The notes beneath the pieces are model-generated. The model was not told where the DNA came from. It was given only the letters and a program-made list of their open reading frames with translations, and made no database searches. The translations under genes were made by a program, and so were the position numbers. From Pelobates cultripes (Eukaryota > Chordata > Amphibia > Anura > Pelobatidae), in contig OW240913.1 in NCBI GenBank assembly GCA_933207985.1, positions 268,841,797 to 268,905,796 of the forward strand: a DNA stretch of 64,000 nt, given 5' to 3'. This document shows, in pieces, positions 22,611 to 33,474 of this stretch (the first letter of the stretch is position 1; each line of letters begins with the position of its first letter).

Positions 22611-22695
22611 AAACGCGTTTCACCATAAGTGGCTTCTTCAGAATGGGATAAAATGAATCCCATTCTGAAGAAGCCACTTATGGTGAAACGCGTTT
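22611..22695 (+). ncRNA. Inverted pair of hammerhead-ribozyme-like motifs
   Basis: Two perfect 38-nt inverted arms (22611-22648 and 22658-22695) are separated by 9 nt. The right arm read on the plus strand has CTGAAGA (22665-22671), a short stem GCC-loop-GGT, GAAA (22685-22688) and the palindrome ACGCGT followed by T. These match in order the two core boxes and the NUH cleavage position of a type I hammerhead with minimal helix III, a form reported in Penelope-like retroelements. The pair next to the core at helix II is not the canonical G-C, and the base pair next to the cleavage site is a T-T mismatch. Activity is therefore doubtful. Confidence 0.45.
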
Positions 22696-23600
22696 ATGGT
22701 TTATTACTTTTATATTTTATTGTGTATTTTAGAACAATAAAAGTTTTTTGGTTACCTTACTGTACCAATCCTCTTTTTATTGCACTCTCTATGCACTTTA
22801 TACTTTTGTACTTATTCCTGGCATTTTAACGTTCCTGCTACTTCTACTTCCACTGGCAATTTTACTGTTCCAGTACTCCAAGAAATCCCAGGTGGGGATC
22901 ATACCACCAACGCCCATTCATAGAGCAGTACCTCTGCTCTATCTTTGTGAGTATTATTCTTTTTGTTTTTTACTCCTGTATCCCATCACAATTGAGAGCA
23001 CTATTGCGGCTTTTTATCCTTCTCTCTTGGAGCTTTGGACCACCAGACGGTGCTGACGGACGTGCTACCACCACATATCCCATAAGCGGGGATTATACCG
23101 CTGTACGCTATCCACAACGGAGCTGGCCATAGCTCCCTCAAATGTGAGTTCCTTTTTCTATCTATTGAACATTCAACTATATCACAATTGAGAGCACTAT
23201 TGTTGCTTCTATCTCTTCTCCCGAGCTTTGGATTACCAGACGGTGCTGACGGAGAGCCCTCTCCTACATATCCCATAAGGGGGGATTATACCGCTGTTCG
23301 TGATTCACACCAGAGCTGGCCATAGCTCTCCTGAATGTGAGTTCTCTACTTTTGTTACCTACCGCACCTTGAATTTTACATACTGCACCATTGGTTGCCT
23401 CTATCTCTTTTGTATTTTCATATACTGAAGGTCAACACCAGACGCACTTACCTCCACCAAGAAACCTTATCCAGTATCCCTGACGATCTACTAGTATTCT
23501 ATATATACGTTACGGGACTTTAGGCGCAGCCCTTATATATCTCTTTCCCTACCTTTATTTATTCCTAAGAATCATCTATTTTCATTGCATACTTGTTAAT
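22696..23600 (+). mobile_element. Penelope-like element tail (non-coding), with internal tandem duplication
   Basis: After the hammerhead-like arm comes an AATAAAAGTTTT-containing segment and a part (ATCCCAGGTGGGGAT-CATACCACC) shared with the element at 40186-41460. A segment of about 190 bp then occurs twice (22980-23156 and 23165-23345, each with TTGAGAGCACTATTG, CCAGACGGTGCTGACGGA and GAGCTGGCCATAGCT). No reverse transcriptase is present. Placing it in Penelope-like elements rests on the ribozyme-like motif and is an inference. Confidence 0.45.
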
Positions 23601-23833
23601 TCCGTTAAATATATATTAAAGAATTAATTTATATGTGTTGAAAGGTAATAATTTCTTCAAAATCTTGTTTGATTCCTTGGAAACCATATGGTATCTTGAG
23701 AACTACCGTATATATTTCTCTTTGGGGTTTTTCCATGGAAAGGAATGATATTGAATAGTTTTCCCTAAGTTATGTAATAAAACTTAGGAACTCTAGTATA
23801 TCAGTTAGTAAAAGTATTATCTAGAAATGTAAA
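23601..23833. other. Unassigned AT-rich sequence
   Basis: No recognised feature. Confidence 0.5.
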
Positions 23834-24250
23834 TACCGCATATACTCGAGTATAAGTTGACCCTAATATAAGCCGAGGCCCTTAATTTTAGCACAAAAAA
23901 CAGGAAAAATTATTGACTCGAGTATAAGCCTAGGGTGGGAAATGAAGCAGCTACTGGTAAATTTCTAAATAAAATTAGATCCCAATAAAATTACATTAAT
24001 CGAATATTTATTTACAGTGTGTGTATTTAATGAATGCAGTGTGTGTGTGTTTGTGTAGTGTGTGTATATAATGAATGCAGTGTGTGTGTGTGTGTTTGTG
24101 TAGTGTGTGTATATAATTAATGCAGTGTGTGTGTGTAGTGTGTGTATATAATGAATGCAGTGTGTGTGTATATAATAAAGCAGTGTATGTATATAATGCA
24201 GAGTGTGTGTTTGTAAGAGTGTGTGTGTATATAATGCAGAGTGTGTGCAT
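23834..24250. mobile_element. TA-flanked element with CGAGTATAAG terminus, left end
   Basis: After TA comes CCGCATATACTCGAGTATAAG, matching the termini of the complete copy at 29578-30446. The rest, from 24016, is a TGTGTGTATATAATGAATGCAG-type array also found inside that copy. The Tc1-like transposon at 24253 interrupts it, and the right end is lost at or beyond the assembly gap. It is non-coding. Confidence 0.65.
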
Positions 24251-24252
24251 TA

Positions 24253-25814
24253 TACAGGGAGTGCAGAATTATTAGGCAAGTTGTATTTTTGAGGATTAAT
24301 TTTATTATTGAACAACAACCATGTTCTCAATGAACCCAAAAATCTCATTAATATCAAAGCTGAATATTTTTGGAAGTAGTTTTTAGTTTGTTTTTAGTTA
24401 TAGCTATGTTAGGGGGATATCTGTGTGTGCAGGTGACTATTACTGTGCATAATTATTAGGCAACTTAACAAAAACAAATATATACCCATTTCAATTATTT
24501 ATTATTACCAGTGAAACCAATATAACATCTCAACATTCACAAATATACATTTCTGACATTCAAAAAACAAAACAAAAACAAATCAGTGACCAATATAGCC
24601 ACCTTTCTTTGCAAGGACACTCAAAAGCCTGCCATCCATGGATTCTGTCAGTGTTTTGATCTGTTCACCATCAACATTGCGTGCAGCAGCAACCACAGCC
24701 TCCCAGACACCGTTCAGAGAGGTGTACTGTTTTCCCTCCTTGTAAATCTCACATTTGATGATGGACCACAGGTTCTCAATGGAGTTCAGATCAGGTGAAC
24801 AAGGAGGCCATGTCATTAGATTTTCTTCTTTTATACCCTTTCTTGCCAGCCACGCTGTGGAGTACTTGGACGCGTGTGATGGAGCATTGTCTTGCATGAA
24901 AATCATGTTTGAAGGATGCAGACTTCTTCCTGTACCACTGCTTGAAGAAGGTGTCTTCCAGGAACTGGCAGTAGGACTGGGAGTTGAGCTTGACTCCATC
25001 CTCAACCCGAAAAGGCCCTACAAGCTCATCTTTGATGATACCAGCCCAAACCAGTACTCCACCTCCACCTTGCTGGCGTCTGAGTCGGACTGGAGCTCTC
25101 TGCCCTTTACCAATCCAGCCACGGGCCCATTCATCTGGCCCATCAAGACTCACTCTCATTTCATCAGTCCATAAAACCTTAGAAAAACCAGTCTTGAGAT
25201 ATTTCTTGGCCCAGTCTTGACGTTTCAGCTTGTGTGTCTTGTTCAGTGGTGGTCGTCTTTCAGCCTTTCTTACCTTGGCCATGTCTCTGAGTATTGCACA
25301 CCTTGTGCTTTTGGGCACTCCAGTGATGTTGCAGTTTTGAAATATGGCCAAACTGGTGGCAAGTGGCATCGTGGCAGCTGCACGCTTGACTTTTCTCAGT
25401 TCATGGGCAGTTATTTTGCGCCTTGGTTTTTCCACACGCTTCTTGCGACCCTGTTGACTATTTTGAATGAAACGCTTGATTGTTCGATGATCACGCTTCA
25501 GAAGCTTTGCAATTTTAAGAGTGCTGCATCCCTCTGCAATATATCTCACTATTTTTGACTTTTCTGAGCCTGTCAAGTCCTTCTTTTGACCCATTTTGCC
25601 AAAGGAAAGGAAGTTGCCTAATAATTATGCACACCTGATATAGGGTGTTGATGTCATTAGACCACACCCCTTCTCATTACAGAGATGCACATCACCTAAT
25701 ATGCTTAATTGGTAGTAGGCTTTCGAGCCTATACAGCTTGGAGTAAGACAACATGCAAAAAGAGGATGATGTGGTCAAAATTCTCATTTGCCTAATAATT
25801 CGGCACTCCCTGTA
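24253..25814 (-). mobile_element. Tc1-like transposon with IR/DR ends, nearly complete
   Basis: Outer termini CAGGGAGTGCAGAATTATT (from 24255) and AATAATTCGGCACTCCCTG (to 25812) are inverted and flanked by TA on both sides. A second, inner copy of the TTATTAGGCAA box lies about 190 bp inside each end (24447-24470 and 25612-25630). This gives the double-direct-repeat inverted-repeat (IR/DR) layout known from Sleeping Beauty-type elements. One transposase gene fills the middle on the minus strand, interrupted by a single frameshift. Confidence 0.93.
24583..25594 (-). pseudogene. Tc1-like transposase, one frameshift
   Basis: The reading frame starts at the MGQKKDLTGSEKSKIV codons (25594). It has a paired-like DNA-binding region: a helix-turn-helix around YIAEGCSTLKIAKLLKRD, a basic GRKKR linker, then a second HTH around residues 60-110. 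The catalytic DDE domain follows, with VLWTDEMRVSL (first Asp), the glycine-rich box GGGGVLVWAGI, MIFMQDNAPSH (second Asp) and DLNSIENLW (Glu), spaced as DD34E. The frame changes near 24905-24912, just before MIFMQDNAPSH; the second frame then runs to the stop at 24583. Total length about 337 residues is normal for Tc1 transposases. Apart from that frameshift I see no internal stop. Confidence 0.93.
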
Positions 25815-25817
25815 TAC

Positions 25818-25917
25818 NNNNNNNNNNNNNNNNNNNNNNNNNNNNNNNNNNNNNNNNNNNNNNNNNNNNNNNNNNNNNNNNNNNNNNNNNNNNNNNNNNN
25901 NNNNNNNNNNNNNNNNN
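25818..25917. other. Assembly gap (100 N)
   Basis: Exactly 100 N, three bases after the TA of the Tc1-like transposon, followed by an A-run. The true size is unknown. Confidence 0.99.
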
Positions 25918-26283
25918 AAAAAAAAAGCAATATGGTTTTCTAAAATAGTCATACTCCAAATTTGGAAAGCTTGACGTAAGACCATGCATTTTTTGCATAC
26001 ATAAAATTACAAAGCTGGTACATTTTTCTTTCACCAAAGAATACATTCTATTTTCAGATTAGTGTAAGGTCTTTTCAAATTATCTGTGTGAATGTTGAGA
26101 AGCTCGCATTAATTGAAATAAAATCCTCTATTATTGCACATTTATTGTGTCTTTTAACCACATTGCTGGATGATCATTACGTTTACATTCTCCTCAGACT
26201 AGGGACACTTTGCATAACCAGTACTATCATTGTCTCTCTCCTGAATCTGCTTGATATGCTCTCATCGGTTGCCCTCCCCACGT
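25918..26283. other. Unassigned sequence after the gap
   Basis: No recognised feature. The short frame at 26088-26294 is hydrophobic but has no motif, and its end lies in the inserted element. Confidence 0.5.
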
Positions 26284-27959
26284 TCTCCTCTTAGACCGCT
26301 TTCTTTTTTTTTGCCATGTATATTTTTATTGAGTTTGTTAAAGAAACAAAAAAAAAAAAAAGGAACTCACGTCTCACGTCACATTTGCAAATTCCACAAC
26401 ACACAAGATCAATGACAACAACACATTGTTATAGAGCATTAGTCTGCTGATTATGATAAAGTTAATAACATATATCATAAATTGTCCAACAACGATTTAA
26501 TCTCTATATGTTTATAAGCCAATAATACACTGTACAGATATGAGATAACATGATGGTATGCAATTTTACACTTAAATTACTTATTGATTCGTTACAACCT
26601 TTGTACAAAAATATTTTAGTAGATTTCCAAAGTGGAATTCAGTGCAAATAGAGGGAAGAAGAAAAAAATTATGAATACAAAAATATAGATATATATACAC
26701 ATCAGATATGTATGCATATTATCTGAAATTCTATTGAGTTCCAGCACTTCATGTAAACCAATAAATTATATAAAACCATTTTTTAAATTTTCTTTATAAG
26801 AATTAAAATTATATTTCACCGACCCTGACTTTCCATACATGTACACACTCCATGATTAAGCATGTGATTATTTGGACTTTTGAATGTATGGTCTGTGGGA
26901 TGGAAGACTATTGATTACTAGGTTTTGATGCAATGTGAAAATTACTTTAAAAGTGTCCACTTCTTATACAGGGCCTGGACAGGCTCACTGGAACAAGGTT
27001 GGCATAGGTAAGTATCCTTTAAAGTTATCCAGCTATTTCACAATTTCTCATGAACGGTTGATTTACCTTGAAGCCTATATACCATCTTACAAAATTGCAA
27101 ACTAGTACACAATACAACGGGTATGGCATTGAAATAACACGTGAAAGGATATCAAAGTCTGAGTTGTTTGTGGATCTGTCTCTGGTAAAATTATGCAGCT
27201 CCCAAAATTCAGGTAAATTGGCATGTCAGTCAGTTGCCTCTGTTGGGAGATTTCGCCATCTGCCATTCCATCTGAATTTTCAGGCAGCGATGAATTATGC
27301 ATGATATGGGATCAGTTGGATTCAGTAATCCACAATCTGCCAATTTCTTGGATCCATCTTCATGTTCGAATATTGAACTGTGCTATTGTGCCAAACAAGA
27401 ATCTTCGTTTGGTATTCCCAACTGTATGGAAATTTGTGGATGTGCAGGGTCTTAATGTTTATGAATTTTCTTCTTCCGGCAATAGTCACAGCACTAAATC
27501 CTTAAATATACAAATGTCCTGGTAAGGAGCTGGGTAGAGCATTTAACTTTCTGGCAGCAATAAGTAACATTTTTAGAGTGGAAGTAATAGAACCTGAATG
27601 CCGTGTCCCATGGGGTGTCCTCTGTAAAATGTGGTGGGTTAGGAAGTCTATGTACTCAATCTAGAGTCCAGGTCATGTCGCCCATATGACCCTCGGAGGA
27701 AGGAGACAGTGCCGCGTAGTCCTCACTATCTTGAGGTAGCTTAGGGCAATTTTTTTTTTTTTTTAGTCTGCAGGATCGGATGAGTTTCATCTGCTCTGAT
27801 AGAGCCATAAAGGTAAGTGCAATAAGCAGCAGTAAATTTAGAATCATGTAGGTTCTGGTGTTTGCATTCAGATGCTGTTCTGGTTATGTAAGCTTGGAGC
27901 TTCACTCCTAACGACAGCTCTCGACGGAAGTTGGCAATGCCCCTACTCTCCTCTTAGAC
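26284..27959 (-). mobile_element. Retrotransposed insertion with 13-bp target duplication
   Basis: The same 13 bases, TCTCCTCTTAGAC, lie at 26284-26296 and 27947-27959. The insert (26297-27946) begins on the plus strand with a T-run, i.e. an A-rich 3' tail on the minus strand, consistent with L1-type target-primed reverse transcription. Inside, an A-run of about 18 (27750-27767) may mark an older tail. Two short minus-strand frames (27656-27847 and 27102-27302) have no domain I recognise. It could be a truncated LINE, a SINE chain or a processed transcript; I cannot tell which. Confidence 0.65.
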
Positions 27960-28040
27960 TTATGGTACATCTTATTGATTATCTGAGCTTGTTTCCTCTC
28001 TTATATGGCTTCAATTGGCCACTTCCATCTTACCAATTAC

Positions 28041-29440
28041 AACCTGTTCCAAATTATTATGCAAATTATATTTTTCTCATTTACCTAAATAATTGATGTA
28101 AATAACAGTCAGCATAATTCTCATGTTATCAACTATTAAGAGTACAATTAAAATTTTATTGAACAAACCTCCTAATGATAGTATTTTTTTTAAACATAAA
28201 CTTACAATGCACTGTTCCAAATTATTACGTACAGTAAGTTTCAAAACACTTTATAGGTTGTAAAGAACTGAAAATTGTCATTTGTTGTGTTTGCAGCATA
28301 TTTACTGAAATCAAAAGCTATTTCAATCAAATTATAACAACATTTTAACTTTTTAAACATTTTAACAGGTCACGTTACATTTTAACATAGGACCCCTTAT
28401 TTGATAGCAGCTTCACAAGTCTTGCATCCATTGAACTTGTGAGTTTTTGGACAGTTTCTGCTTGAATTTGTTTGCAAGATGTCAGAATAGCCTCCCAGGG
28501 CTGCTGTTTGGATGTAAACTGCTTCCCACCCTCATAGATCTTTTGCTTGAGGATGCTCCAAAGCTTCTCAATAGGATTGAGGTCAGGGGAGGATGGAGGC
28601 CACACCATGACTTTCTCTCCTTTTATCCCCATAGCAGCTATTATTGACGCAGAGGTATTCTTTGCAGCATGAGATGGTGCATTGTCATGAAGATGAAGAT
28701 GATTTTATTACAGAAAGCATAGTTCTTCCTTTTGTACCAGGGAAGAAAATGGTCAGTTAGAAACTCCACATACTTTGCAGAGGTCATCTTTACACCTTTG
28801 GGGACCCTAAAGGGGCCGACCAGCTCTCTTCCCATGATTCCAGCCCAAAACATGACACCACCACCACCTCGCTGACGTTGCAGCCTTGTTGGAACAGGAT
28901 GGCCGTCCACCAACCATCCACTACTCCATCCATCTGGACCATCCAGGGTTGCACGGCACTCATCAGTGAACAGGACTGTTTGAAAATTAGTCTATGTATT
29001 TTTCTGCCAATGCAGCCGTTTCTGCTTGTGAGCTTTGGTTAGTGGTGGCCGAATAGGTTTATGCACAGTTGCAAGACTCTGGAGGACTCTACACCTTGAT
29101 GTCCATGGGACTCCAGAGGCACCAGCAGCTTCAAATATCTGTTTGCTGCTATGTAATGGTATTTTAGCAGCTGCTCTCTTGATCCAATGCATGGATCTGG
29201 CAGAAATCTTCCTCAATGTGCCTTTATCTGCACAAACCCATCTGTGCTCTGAATCAGCCACAAATCTCTTAATAGTGCGATGATCACGCTTAAGTTTTCG
29301 TGAACTATCTAATGTTTTCATACCTCGTCCAAGGCATTGAACTATTTCACTCTTTTCAGCAGCAGAGAGATCCCTTTTCTTCCCCATATTGCATGAAAAT
29401 GGTGCTCTGCTTAAAAATGTGGAACACCCTCCTTTAGTAG
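28041..29440 (-). mobile_element. Second Tc1-like transposon, decayed
   Basis: The left end has an outer CTGTTCCAAATTATTATGC box (from about 28043) and an inner copy CTGTTCCAAATTATTACGT (from 28209), again an IR/DR layout. On the right only a weak inner counterpart AAAATGTGGAACACC (29413-29427) remains and the outer right terminus is not found. The transposase lies between on the minus strand. It is a different family from 24253-25814: the terminal boxes differ and the protein is only partly similar. Confidence 0.85.
28375..29387 (-). pseudogene. Tc1-like transposase, several breaks
   Basis: Three successive minus-strand pieces. 29387-28992 starts MGKKRDLSAAEKSEIVQ and holds the DNA-binding half with LKRDHRTIKRFV. 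28913-28641 holds the mid catalytic part with GGGGVMFWAGI and LVGPFRVPKGVK. 28632-28375 holds VWPPSSPDLNPIEKLWSIL with the final Glu of the DDE triad. The first Asp segment falls at the break near 28920-28990, where a stop occurs, and the second Asp segment is out of frame around 28680. It is dead. Confidence 0.88.
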
Positions 29441-29577
29441 TTTCTCCTTAAATTGGGCTCACCTGGCAATAATTATCACAGGTGTCCGAGATTGTTTTCA
29501 GTGATCAAAATAGCCCTGAGACACAATGCCATCCATAAGTTAAATGAAAAAACAAAATATTTAATCTTTGTGACACT

Positions 29578-30446
29578 TACAGTATATACTCGAGTATAAG
29601 TCTAGTTTTTCAGCACATTTTTTGTGCTTAAAAACCCCCACTCGACTTATACTCGAGTCACTGTCTGTATTATGGCAACTTAGAGAGCCGCGGCCGTCAG
29701 AGCCATGGCAACAATCCGCGCAGCAACCAGACCGCGAGACTTACAGTGGAGCTGACCGGAACGGAGGAGAAGGGAGCTGACAGGAGCTGCAGGAAAGGTA
29801 AGTAAATGCTTCCTGCCGGCCCCCACTTCACAGCCCATGCCACTGGACCACCAGGGATTAAGATAGCCCCCCTCCCTGACCAGTTAACAAGCAGGGAGGG
29901 GGGACAAAAAAAATTAAAATAATTTAAAAAAAATAATATTAAAATTTAAAAAAAATTAAAATAATAAAAATGCCCTCCCCCCACCTAGTTCACACACTAC
30001 ACAAACACACACTCTGCATTATATACAGAGAGTGTGTATATAATGCAGAGTGTGTGTTTGTATGAGTGTGTGTGTGTATATAATGCAGTGTGTGTTTGTA
30101 TGAGTGTGTGTGTGTATATAATGCAGATTGTTTGTATGAGTGTGTGTATATATAATGCAGAGTGTTTGTTTGTATGAGTGTGTGTGTATATATAATGCAG
30201 AGTGTGTGTTTGTATGAGTGTGTGTGTGTATATAATGCAGATTGTTTGTATGAGTGTGTGCATATATAATGCAGGGTGTGTGTTTGTATGAGTGTGTGTG
30301 TATATAATTATAAAAATCACAGAATTTCATAGCCCCAAGTTTTACCCTCGACTTATCCACGAGGCATAGCATATTTCACAATTGTTGCTCACAAAACTGC
30401 ACTCGACTTATACATGAGATCGACTTATACACGAGTATATACGGTA
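29578..30446. mobile_element. TA-flanked non-autonomous element with CGAGTATAAG inverted termini
   Basis: TA at 29578-29579 is followed by CAGTATATACTCGAGTATAAG. The right end, GACTTATACACGAGTATAT then ACGG, is followed by TA (30445-30446), so termini are inverted and flanked by TA. The interior has a GC-rich block with a strong splice-donor-like AAAGGTAAGTAAA (29796), an A/T-rich stretch and a TATAATGCAGAGTGTGTG array (30015-30310). The minus-strand T/H frames there are repeat translations. The superfamily is uncertain; TA flanks suggest Tc1/mariner-type mobilisation. Confidence 0.7.
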
Positions 30447-30881
30447 AATAAAATTTGCTGAAGTCTTGTAGCTGGCCTCTGCTAAGGCCATGTCGCTGGG
30501 ACCCCCAACCTTGGCAACACCAATAGGATAATATGTGGGTATAGCTGGCGGTGGGTTTAACCCCTGTTGCTCCGCTCTGGTAATGCACTATTTGTGGGTG
30601 TATGCCGGATAGGGCAAAGAAATAATAGACAACTGCAGGGTTAGGATAACATAAATTCAACCATGAAGTCTAGCGAAGGGCTAGTGAGCAGTAGCACTGC
30701 GGCAAGTCCTTGGACGGGGACACAAGTACCTTGCTCAGGGACACATGGCACTGTCAACCAATGCCCCGGCTTGGTGTGGCCACGGGGTCCCTGGGTGCCA
30801 CTGGTGTCACCCTGGTGTGTTCTTGTGGCTCTGCTGGGCATTGGTTACGCTCGCCAGCTTGATCTCCCCTGCCGGTCTATG
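30447..30881. other. Unassigned sequence
   Basis: Moderately GC-rich. Overlapping frames on both strands (30641-31254) cross into the next element and show no domain, so they are not called genes. Confidence 0.5.
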
Positions 30882-31224
30882 CAGGGCCGGCGCTATCCGA
30901 GCGCCGGCCCCGCTGTGTTGCATGAAGGGCCGATGGGGAGATCAAAGATCTCCCTCACCGGCCCACATGCGCTCAAACGCGGCCGCCGGCGGGGAGAGAG
31001 GGGGGAGCCAGGAGAGAGGACCCGGCGGAGCTCTAACTTGCAGCTCCGCCGGGTTTCTCTCGCGAGATCCGGACCGCTGCTATGGCAACCGGCCGGGTCT
31101 CGCGAGAGTGAACTCTAGCCCCAAAGGGCTAGAGTTCACTTACCACGAGGACCACCAGGGATGGCTGGCAGGAGCAGGACCCCCCCCCCCCTTCCAGACT
31201 ACAGGTAAGAATGGAGGGGGATCT

Positions 31225-31440
31225 AATGTATTTATTATTATTATTTATTATTAATTATTATTGTTATGTATTATTTATTATTATTATGTATTTCTTATTA
31301 TTATGTGTTTATTATGTTATTATTATTATTATGTGTTTATTATTTATTATTATGTATTTATTATTATTATGTATTTATTATTATTATTATGTGTTTATTA
31401 TTATTTATTATTATGTATTTATTATTATTATTATTTTTTA
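31225..31440. repeat. TTA trinucleotide-rich array
   Basis: About 215 bp of (TTA)n with interspersed TATGTATT and TGTGTTT variants. All-Tyr/Ile frames over it are repeat products. Confidence 0.95.
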
Positions 31441-31489
31441 GTAAAACGTTAATAGTGCCATTTACCTGCCTCCCCCAATACAAAATCCT

Positions 31490-32620
31490 TGCAAACACAC
31501 ACATCACCCTCACCCAGCACCCTAACATTGACACAGCACCCCAACACACACACACACACAGCACCCTAACACCAGCACCCTAACATTGACACAGCACCCC
31601 AACACTCACACAGCACCCTAACACTCACAGCACCCTAACACCAGCACCCTAACACACACACAGCACCCTAACATTGACACAGCACCCTAACACACACACA
31701 GCACCCTAACACCAGCACCCTAACATTGACACAGCACCCTAACACACACACAGCACAGCACCCTAACACCAGCACCCACTCACAGCACCCTAACACCAGC
31801 ACCCTAGACACAGCACCCTAACACACACACAGCACCCTAACACCAGCACCCTAACATTGACACAGCACCCTACACACACACAGCACCCTAACACTCACAC
31901 AGCACCCTAACACCAGCACCCTAACATTGACACAGCACCCTAACACCAGCACCCTAACATTCACAGCACCCTAACACCAGCACCCTAACACACACACAGC
32001 ACCCTAACCACAGCACCCTAACACACACACAGCACCCTAACACACACACAGCACCCTAACACCAGCACCCTAACACCAGCACCCTAACATGACACAGCAC
32101 CCTAACACACACACAGCAGCACCCTAACACCAGCACCCTAACATGACACATCACCCTAACACACACACAGCACCCTAGCACTCACACATAGCACTCACAC
32201 AGCACCCTAACAGCACCCTAACACATACAGCAACCTAGCACACACACACACATCACCCCAACACACACACACACATGACCCCAACACACACACATCACCC
32301 CAACACATACACAGCACCCCAACACACATCACCCTCACACACACATCGCCCTCAAATACACAGAACCCTCGCACAGTGCCCTAACACACAGCGCCCTCAC
32401 ACACACATACTGCACCCCCCCACACACACCACCCTCCCACACACACTATACTCCTCACAAATGCACACTACACCCCTCACACACACAGCACCCCCCAAAC
32501 ACACTGCACCACTCACACACTCACTAGATCTCCTATACGCACTCCTGAGTCCTTCAAACACACACTAGATCCCCTACACACAGACGCTGCACCACTTACA
32601 CACACACAACATTTCTGACA
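31490..32620. repeat. CAGCACCCTAACAC minisatellite
   Basis: Roughly 1.1 kb of AGCACCCTAACACACACAC and CCCTAACACCAGCA-type units, degenerating to the right into CACTC/CACACA sequence. The unit contains CCCTAA, the complement of the vertebrate telomere repeat, but never as a tandem CCCTAACCCTAA run. Confidence 0.95.
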
Positions 32621-32963
32621 TACACACTCAGGATCCCCTATGAACACATTAGATACCCTTTAAGCAAACACATAGTGTCTCCATAAATGGGATACAGTGA
32701 GTATTCCATTTATGGAAACCCCTGAGATAAGTTTCAAGCAAACACAATGCAAGCATGTTATTAAATTTGCTTGCGCTGTGCAGATCAAATACAGGGCCCT
32801 TTTCTCATGTCCTGGAAGAGCATTGAACCAACATGCTCACTTTGAGATGGGGCGTGCTTGTCATTGGGGATGACAAAACACACCCTATCTGGCCCGCCCC
32901 CTTTTCATTGGGCCGCTGTAATTAAAAATGCCCGGGCCGAATTTTTTCCCCAGTCCGGCCCTG

Positions 32964-33474
32964 CCTACAGGACTTCATGAGCTTAAATTAAAAAAAGATC
33001 ATAAATACTGAATGGCAAGAATGATCCTCATTATATACCAACATTCCCCCTGATAAGGAATGCAAATCTGTAAAGTTGATGTTAAAAACAGAAGGTCACA
33101 TCCCAAAAACAAACTGACTTTTTAATAGCAGGTATTAACATGTTTTTAAAGAATAACAAATGTTATCATAAAAGTGATTTTTAGCACCAGAAATGGGGTC
33201 AACCTTTTTCTGACTTGAAAAAAAGACTTCTGTTCGTTTAACAGTGCCTTACAATTTCAAATTAAAGTCTGTATCCCATGTGCCCAGACCTGCTTTATTT
33301 TTCAACTTTGTATGGTCCAACCATTGGGGGGAGCAAAGCTTGTCAACATATTTTATATACGTAGATGGCACATTTTGTTTATTTTAGAATTTTAACTCAA
33401 AATGACCAGGATATATACCAGACAATGAGAAACTAGATTTTTTTTTTTTAGATTTGGACATTTTTATTAAAAAT
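32964..33474. other. Unassigned sequence
   Basis: AT-rich, without recognised features. Confidence 0.5.

Larger units (their letters stand above)
30882..32963. mobile_element. hAT-like non-autonomous element with minisatellite interior
   Basis: It begins CAGGGCCGGCGC and ends CCCCAGTCCGGCCCTG, so outer bases are inverted. The GC-rich left arm contains the palindrome GGAGATCAAAGATCTCC, similar in design to GAGAGATCAGAGATCTCTCC in the element at 41813. The middle is two tandem arrays. The flanking octamers (GGTCTATG and CCTACAGG) do not match, so either an end is misplaced or two elements are fused. Confidence 0.55.

Noticed and set aside
24584..25558. Plus-strand frames opposite the Tc1-like transposase (up to 139 codons)
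   Set aside because: They are shadows of the transposase gene, which carries all the recognised motifs on the minus strand.
30663..31254. Two overlapping 151- and 169-codon frames
   Set aside because: They cross the terminus of a hAT-like element in GC-rich sequence where open frames are common, and neither contains a recognised motif.
31490..32620. Interstitial telomeric repeat
   Set aside because: CCCTAA occurs only once per unit separated by CACA or CCAGCA, never in tandem.
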